Shown: positions 59,434 through 64,000 of the stretch, piece after piece | How the letters are laid out: each line of letters begins with the position of its first letter | Numbering within the stretch: the first letter of the stretch is position 1 | DNA from: an uncultured Clostridia bacterium | GTDB lineage: Bacteria > Bacillota > Clostridia > Oscillospirales > CAG-272 | Reading direction: 5' to 3' | Length of the DNA: 64,000 nt | NCBI GenBank assembly: GCA_944381085.1 | Contig: CALWJX010000001.1 | Span: 19,428 to 83,427, forward strand | Program-made: the position numbers and the translations under genes | Notes under the pieces: model-generated | Seen by the model: only the letters and a program-made list of their open reading frames with translations | Database searches by the model: none | Told to the model about the DNA's origin: nothing

Positions 59434-60316
59434 CGCACTTGTAAAAAGAAACATAAAGCTTTTTTTCAAAGATAAGGGCATGTTTTTCACATCTCTCGTA
59501 ACACCGGCGATATTGTTGGTGCTGTACGTAACATTTTTGGGAAATGTATATCGCGACAGTTTTCTGTCCGCTTTCCCCGCAGGACTTGAAATTTCGGAGG
59601 AGCTGATCGACAGTCTTGTAGGCTCTCAGCTCATTTCTTCCATTTTGGCGGTTTCATGTGTGACGGTGGCGTTTTGCTCCAATCTGCTTATGGTACAGGA
59701 CAGGGCAAACGGCACTGTTAAGGATCTTACGATTGCTCCGGTGAAATCCTCCGCGCTGTCAATGAGCTATTATTTTTCGACCCTGTTTTCAACGCTTGTA
59801 ATATGTATTGTCGCGGCTGTCGTCTGTTTTGCATATATCGCCTTTGTCGGATGGTATATGAGCGGGGCGGATGTGTTGTATTTGTTGCTTGATGTGATTC
59901 TGCTTGTTATGTTCGGTACCGCGCTCTCAAGCATTGTGAATTTTTTTCTGAATTCACAGGGACAGATGTCCGCGGTGGGAACCATAGTCAGCGCGGGATA
60001 CGGGTTTATATGCGGCGCGTATATGCCGATATCACAGTTTTCCCCGGGACTTCGCAATGTAATTTTGTTTTTGCCCGGAACGTACGGAACCTCCCTGATA
60101 CGCAATCATTCCATGCGCGGGGTGTTTGAGGAGATGACAAGTCAGGGTTTGCCGTCGGAGGTCACGGAAATCTTAAGGGATTTGGTGGACTGCAATTTAT
60201 ATTTTTTTGATAATATTGTCGGTGTGGGCACTATGTACCTTATTCTTGGCGGTTCGGTCATTCTTTTTGTTGCGATATATATTTTTATGAATGTGCTGAA
60301 AATCAGGAAAAATTAG
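59420..60316 (+). CDS. ABC-2-type exporter permease
   Basis: A 298-residue permease with six membrane segments (about residues 20-42, 80-105, 118-145, 160-182, 190-212 and 270-290) and a large extracellular loop between 40 and 75. RNIKLFFKDKGMFF at the N-terminus is typical of ABC-2 permeases. The ATG at 59420 lies within the ATPase gene; the ORF extension to 59372 overlaps it further without support. Confidence 0.88.
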   Translation: MGTLNALVKRNIKLFFKDKGMFFTSLVTPAILLVLYVTFLGNVYRDSFLSAFPAGLEISEELIDSLVGSQLISSILAVSCVTVAFCSNLLMVQDRANGTVKDLTIAPVKSSALSMSYYFSTLFSTLVICIVAAVVCFAYIAFVGWYMSGADVLYLLLDVILLVMFGTALSSIVNFFLNSQGQMSAVGTIVSAGYGFICGAYMPISQFSPGLRNVILFLPGTYGTSLIRNHSMRGVFEEMTSQGLPSEVTEILRDLVDCNLYFFDNIVGVGTMYLILGGSVILFVAIYIFMNVLKIRKN

Positions 60317-60367
60317 TATACAGTTGAATACCCGCGGTATTTCCTGCTCTCAGGGAATAAATGAAAT

Positions 60368-60400
60368 GCCCCGACATGTGCTGTAAGTACATGTCGGGGC
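60368..60400. terminator. 12-bp perfect hairpin after the exporter operon
   Basis: GCCCCGACATGT (60368-60379) pairs with ACATGTCGGGGC (60389-60400) around a 9-nt loop. No T-tract on either strand, so it may be an RNA-stability structure or a weak bidirectional terminator. Confidence 0.55.
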
Positions 60401-60461
60401 AGAATACACCGCAGGGTCTTTTATATTAGTATTATTACATTGATACCGCTTTTGATATTTA

Positions 60462-62120
60462 TTAAAGATTTTCTTTGATAAGCCTGTTTACCGCGTCTCT
60501 CACCGCAAAGATTTCTTTTGCGCTGTATGCGCATTTGTCGAATTTTATTTCTTTGCCGAATGCGTCTTCTATAGTTTTTATAACAGTGTCTCTGCCGCAG
60601 AGAGTCTGGCAAAGCTGCATCGCGCGCATGTCCTGAAGGGCTTCATTGAATACGACGATACGGAGAGATTCAAGCGCGTGCCCGTCGCAGGAGGGATATA
60701 CCGAAAAGGCGTCTCCCGCGGGTACCCAATAATCCCCGCTTGTTTCGACATACGGATTGACAGAGTCCACCGAGCTCATATTGTTGTAGAAGTTAAAGCC
60801 CCATTGCAAAAAGCCGACAATATTGTACTTGTACATCTGCATTCCGATGGATCTGTTTCTCCATGACGGCATTGCCATCAATCTGTTTGAAACGCCCACG
60901 CACTGACCGCAGCAGTAATATGTCCAGAGGTCAGGCACATTGTTTTCTATGAATTTATCAATATGGTCATTGCTGGGTATGGGGGTAGTTACCACTCCGA
61001 GCTTATAAAAATCGTAATTTGAAAGCGCGTCCATAATGGGATAGCCTTCAAGCAGATCCGATATGGAATCCTTTGCCGCACGGTAAGATTCGAGCTGTTC
61101 GGTGTTCGGCTCATCGGAGATGTGGAAGAAACACCGCTCGTCATCTCCTCTCAGTCGCATATGATGCAGAAATGATTTTAAAAACTTTCTGAGAAAATCT
61201 GTATATTCTTCACTTGTCGCGTCGGTGTCCCAACCGAATATCTGCCTGTAATCGCCGTCTACATGCGCCATTATCTTCGGCGCGTGCGCGGCTCCCCACT
61301 GAGTAAACAGGTGTGATATTTCAAAATATTCTATGCCCACTCTGTCGCACATGTCTATCCATCTGTCAAGTGTGGAAAAGTCAAAGGAGTATACATCGCC
61401 TCTTTTGATTACGTCGACAAGCTGAGTGGTAAGTCTTTCTCCTCCGATACCGGTGTCAAGAGGGGGAGTGAATACCGGAGTCAGTATAAGGTTTATCCCG
61501 TTTGATTTCGCGGTCGCGGCAAAATTTTCGATTATTTCCCAATGCCGTTCCGACCAGACCTCGCAGTTGTAATAATTGGCGAGACAGTCGCAGTGAAACC
61601 ATTGCGTGAGATATAGAGTCTGCTCGGGAAGCGAAGCGTCCAATACTTCTATTTGTATCTGATGAGACGCAACTTTTTTGTCGCCTTCACAAAGCGAAAT
61701 ATCAAGGATGTGTATTCCGGATGCGATCTTTTCTTTGGCTTTGCGTGTGTCTATATCTATCCAGATGCTGTGGAGCTGGTTTTTGATGACGGATATTGTG
61801 CCGTCGTAGTGAAGCGGTTCAAGCAGGTCGGGATAAAGCCCCGGAGACGTACGTAAATAATTGTCGTCAAAAACATAACCCGGAGTATATACGGGAACAC
61901 ATTTTACCTCTCTTGCGTCCGCGTAATCCGAAAGGTCGCCGGTTATTGAAAGTTTGTACATGGACCGGGCGGGGTCCGATTCTTCATCGTATGTATACAT
62001 CAGCTGAAATGAAAGACGTTCTTTTCTGAGGATTGCCGTGCCGGAAAAATTTTCAAAAGAATCAATGTCACTGTCAAGAAATCCTTTTTCAAGCGATGAT
62101 ACAAGCTTGGTTTTTAGCAT
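60462..62120 (-). CDS. DUF4091 glycosidase-like protein
   Basis: A 552-residue protein. An N-terminal beta-domain (residues 1-170) is followed by a TIM-barrel-like region (LTQWFHCDCLANYYNCEVWSE, ISDEPNTEQLESYRAAKDS), which matches the DUF4091 family; the Asp-Glu in FFHISDEPN is the likely catalytic position. The end (VNPYVETSGDYWVPAGDAF) is also typical. No signal peptide. Substrate unknown. It is the only gene of its transcription unit apart from the HAD gene upstream, 62 bp away. Confidence 0.82.
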   Translation of the reverse strand: MLKTKLVSSLEKGFLDSDIDSFENFSGTAILRKERLSFQLMYTYDEESDPARSMYKLSITGDLSDYADAREVKCVPVYTPGYVFDDNYLRTSPGLYPDLLEPLHYDGTISVIKNQLHSIWIDIDTRKAKEKIASGIHILDISLCEGDKKVASHQIQIEVLDASLPEQTLYLTQWFHCDCLANYYNCEVWSERHWEIIENFAATAKSNGINLILTPVFTPPLDTGIGGERLTTQLVDVIKRGDVYSFDFSTLDRWIDMCDRVGIEYFEISHLFTQWGAAHAPKIMAHVDGDYRQIFGWDTDATSEEYTDFLRKFLKSFLHHMRLRGDDERCFFHISDEPNTEQLESYRAAKDSISDLLEGYPIMDALSNYDFYKLGVVTTPIPSNDHIDKFIENNVPDLWTYYCCGQCVGVSNRLMAMPSWRNRSIGMQMYKYNIVGFLQWGFNFYNNMSSVDSVNPYVETSGDYWVPAGDAFSVYPSCDGHALESLRIVVFNEALQDMRAMQLCQTLCGRDTVIKTIEDAFGKEIKFDKCAYSAKEIFAVRDAVNRLIKENL

Positions 62121-62182
62121 TGGGGGAACCTCCGTTAATAAGTTTCTTTGTGGCGATATATGTTATGGCGGATTTCCGAGTT

Positions 62183-62836
62183 TTATTTGCAGAAAAACCG
62201 CACCAGGTCATCGGGGGTATGCGCAATGAAATAAGAGCCCTTTTGTCTGAGAGTCTGCTCGTCACAATAGCCCCAGCTTACATTTACCGGGAGCATATTT
62301 GAGTTCAGAGCGGTTTCGACGTCAATAAAACTGTCTCCGACAAAAGCGCACTCATGTGGTTCAACTCCGAAAAAACGCGCGAATTGAAGCGGAACATCGG
62401 CTGCAGGCTTTGGAGGCAGTCCGGGCCTGACGCCGTGAGCGATTTCAAACAGTCCTTTTCTGAAAAGCCGGCGCTCAAGCGCCGATACAAACTCATCCTG
62501 CTTGTTTGAAAGCATACCGAGACGAAAATCTTTTTTCAGTCTTTCAAGCGTTTCCGGTATTTTATCGTAGGTTTTATCGGTGTGAATATATGTTTTTTCA
62601 TAATTTTGGGCGTACAGCCGCATTGCCTGCTCGACCTTTTCGGGAGATTTGGACACTTCTTTCGGTAACGCAAGCTCGGCAAATTCACGTACCCCGAAAT
62701 TTATAATACTTAGTACATCCTGTTCGGTTTTGAGAGGGTAATTCAGCTGTGACAGAGTCAGATTCAAAGCTTCGGTAATCGCGCCGACAGTGTCGGCAAC
62801 AGTTCCGTCAAGGTCAAAAATTATTGCTTTTATCAT
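62183..62836 (-). CDS. HAD-family phosphatase (phosphoglycolate-phosphatase-like)
   Basis: A 217-residue HAD hydrolase. Motif I FDLDGTVADT, motif II LGMLSNKQDEF, motif III and IV KPAADVPLQFAR and FVGDSFIDVETALNS. The cap is of the C1 type, as in Gph. Substrate is not determinable; phosphoglycolate phosphatase is the usual label. It precedes the DUF4091 gene on the minus strand. Confidence 0.88.
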   Translation of the reverse strand: MIKAIIFDLDGTVADTVGAITEALNLTLSQLNYPLKTEQDVLSIINFGVREFAELALPKEVSKSPEKVEQAMRLYAQNYEKTYIHTDKTYDKIPETLERLKKDFRLGMLSNKQDEFVSALERRLFRKGLFEIAHGVRPGLPPKPAADVPLQFARFFGVEPHECAFVGDSFIDVETALNSNMLPVNVSWGYCDEQTLRQKGSYFIAHTPDDLVRFFCK

Positions 62837-63165
62837 TAATTATTTCCGCTATCGTTCGGTGTCGACAAATTATGATGTCATGTCACACTTTTCGATATAT
62901 GTGTAATTTTTTACAATTGTATTTAAGTTCGGTTTATTATAACATATTGCAGGCACAAAGTCAAGGAGATTTAAAATTTTTATGCCGTCAATTTGCACAA
63001 CACATTTCGGCGGAATAAATAAAATATCGTAATATCTAATTATTTATAAAATCATCAAAATATGATATAATATATAGGTTGGATATCCGATAAAAGTTTT
63101 TTATATAACATGGTTTTATGTCGGTTTTTTGATTATCAAAATCGTAGGAAAAGTAAGAGGTAGGT
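62837..63165 (+). other. 329-bp gap before typA
   Basis: AT-rich region with no credible ORF. It holds a weak -35 (TTTATA, 63043-63048) and extended -10 TGATATAAT (63063-63071) for typA, and a GCCG...CGGC imperfect hairpin at 62983-63013. Confidence 0.45.
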
Positions 63166-64000
63166 ATGGTAAGAGAGGATTTAAGAAATATTGCTATTAT
63201 AGCGCATGTAGACCACGGAAAAACAACGCTTGTCGACGGCTTGCTCAAGCAGGGCGGAATATACCGCGAAAATCAGGAGACCGTCACGTGTGTAATGGAT
63301 TCCGGGGATATTGAAAGGGAAAGAGGAATAACCATACTTGCGAAAAATACTGCCGTGCATTATAAGGGTGTAAAGATCAATATAGTCGATACTCCCGGAC
63401 ATGCCGATTTCGGCGGGGAGGTTGAACGAGTGCTTAAAATGGTAAACGGCGTAATACTTCTTGTCGACGCGGCGGAGGGACCGATGCCGCAGACAAGATT
63501 TGTGCTCAAACGCGCGCTTGAACTCAATCACAGAGTGATAGTGTGCATAAATAAAATAGACAAGCCGGATGCCAGACTCGGTGAGGTAGAGGATGAAATC
63601 CTTGAGCTTTTGATCGACCTCGGAGCGAACGACGAGCAGCTCGACTCACCCATGCTTTACTGTTCCGGACGTTCGGGAACCGCGTCATATACACCGGACG
63701 AGGAAGGCAAAGATCTTACTCCTTTGTTCGATACGATTCTGAGCTATATTCCCGCACCGGAAGGAGACCCGGACGGAGATCTTCAACTGCTTGTATCCTC
63801 CATTGACTATAATGATTATGTGGGAAGAATAGGTATCGGAAGAGTAGAGAGGGGAACAATAAAAGTAAATCAGGACGTGTGCATATGCAATTATCACACT
63901 CCCGACCAAAAGCCCGTGAGGACAAAAATAGTATCAATTTACCAGATTGACGGGCTTAACAGAATACCTGTTGAGAGCGCGAGCATGGGCGACATTGTGT
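63166..64000 (+). CDS. typA: GTP-binding protein TypA/BipA (3' end outside window)
   Basis: Starts at an ATG preceded by AGAGGTAGG, and remains open to the window end; 278 residues of the expected about 605 are visible. G1 motif [15 protein letters not shown] (residues 13-27), switch [13 protein letters not shown]3 [16 protein letters not shown]4 NKIDKPDA, and G5 SGRSGTASY. Domain II has begun ([20 protein letters not shown]). BipA is a ribosome-binding GTPase involved in 50S assembly and stress adaptation. Confidence 0.96.
   Translation, partial: MVREDLRNIAIIAHVDHGKTTLVDGLLKQGGIYRENQETVTCVMDSGDIERERGITILAKNTAVHYKGVKINIVDTPGHADFGGEVERVLKMVNGVILLVDAAEGPMPQTRFVLKRALELNHRVIVCINKIDKPDARLGEVEDEILELLIDLGANDEQLDSPMLYCSGRSGTASYTPDEEGKDLTPLFDTILSYIPAPEGDPDGDLQLLVSSIDYNDYVGRIGIGRVERGTIKVNQDVCICNYHTPDQKPVRTKIVSIYQIDGLNRIPVESASMGDIV

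Noticed and set aside
1..64000. tRNA or rRNA genes and CRISPR arrays
   Set aside because: No anticodon-arm or T-loop consensus in the right geometry, no rRNA-like blocks and no regularly spaced direct repeats were found by reading; a tRNAscan or CRISPR search could confirm this.

Overview
The window reads as a chromosomal segment of a strictly anaerobic Clostridia (Bacillota) bacterium, most like the gut Oscillospirales/Eubacteriales type. Support for this: a SCIFF peptide with its radical-SAM maturase, glycyl-radical ribonucleotide reductase (NrdD/NrdG) with NrdR-type boxes, an archaeal-type prolyl-tRNA synthetase, GTP-dependent PEP carboxykinase, a two-gene SUF system (SufC plus a short SufB), HPr with both His15 and Ser46, strong -35/-10 promoters with 17-bp spacers, and several protein families common in clostridia (DUF4830, DUF4330, Mbeg1-like). 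No rRNA, tRNA, CRISPR array, transposase or phage module was recognised. Most genes are ordinary housekeeping genes in short operons.

Layout. 1-3.2 kb: end of a PPi/ATP phosphofructokinase, proS, rodA. 3.5-4.0 kb: a membrane-anchored DUF4830 protein. 4.3-6.3 kb (minus): an IbrB/IbrA-like pair (ParB-like protein plus PAPS-reductase-family enzyme), divergent from a PerR-like regulator (6.6 kb), then a QueD-like enzyme and an XRE regulator. 9.3-11.0 kb: SCIFF precursor and maturase. 11.1-17.9 kb: mutS2, then a hexapeptide acyltransferase with glmM and glmS (amino-sugar synthesis). 18.0-19.5 kb: a polysaccharide chain-length regulator and its tyrosine kinase. 19.7 kb: Mbeg1-like hydrolase. 20.9-24.4 kb: a small array of Hint-type polymorphic toxin cassettes with immunity genes and decayed remnants. 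24.6-27.8 kb: oxidoreductase and DMT transporter (minus) divergent from an AraC regulator. 28.2-36.5 kb: rimM-trmD, an O-antigen-ligase-like protein with two DUF4330 proteins, ptsH, uvrC, rsmD, coaD. 36.8-43.1 kb: membrane protein, GH106-like glycosidase, CPBP protease, tadA, small membrane protein. 43.3-45.1 kb (minus): pckG. 45.7-49.4 kb: lexA and an FtsX/LolD-type ABC transporter. 49.5-53.8 kb: nrdG, nrdD with a fused glutaredoxin domain, and a TrxB-like flavoprotein. 54.0-55.6 kb (minus): solute-binding lipoprotein. 56.2-57.9 kb: sufC-sufB. 57.9-60.3 kb: thioredoxin remnant, Bcp-type peroxiredoxin, ABC exporter. 60.5-62.8 kb (minus): DUF4091 glycosidase-like protein and HAD phosphatase. 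63.2 kb to the end: typA/bipA, partial.

The most interesting non-coding signals are three families of repeated, hairpin-rich leader sequences. Family L (three copies) sits directly in front of the ibrB-like gene, the Gfo/Idh oxidoreductase gene and lexA, and its outer stem shows a compensatory change. Family R (two copies) starts at the predicted transcription start sites in front of rimM-trmD and sufC-sufB. Family U (two copies) lies in front of the Mbeg1-like gene and upstream of the glm cluster. I cannot assign any of them to a known RNA class. They are either cis-regulatory RNAs or small dispersed repeats of this genome. The polymorphic-toxin array is the clearest accessory region.
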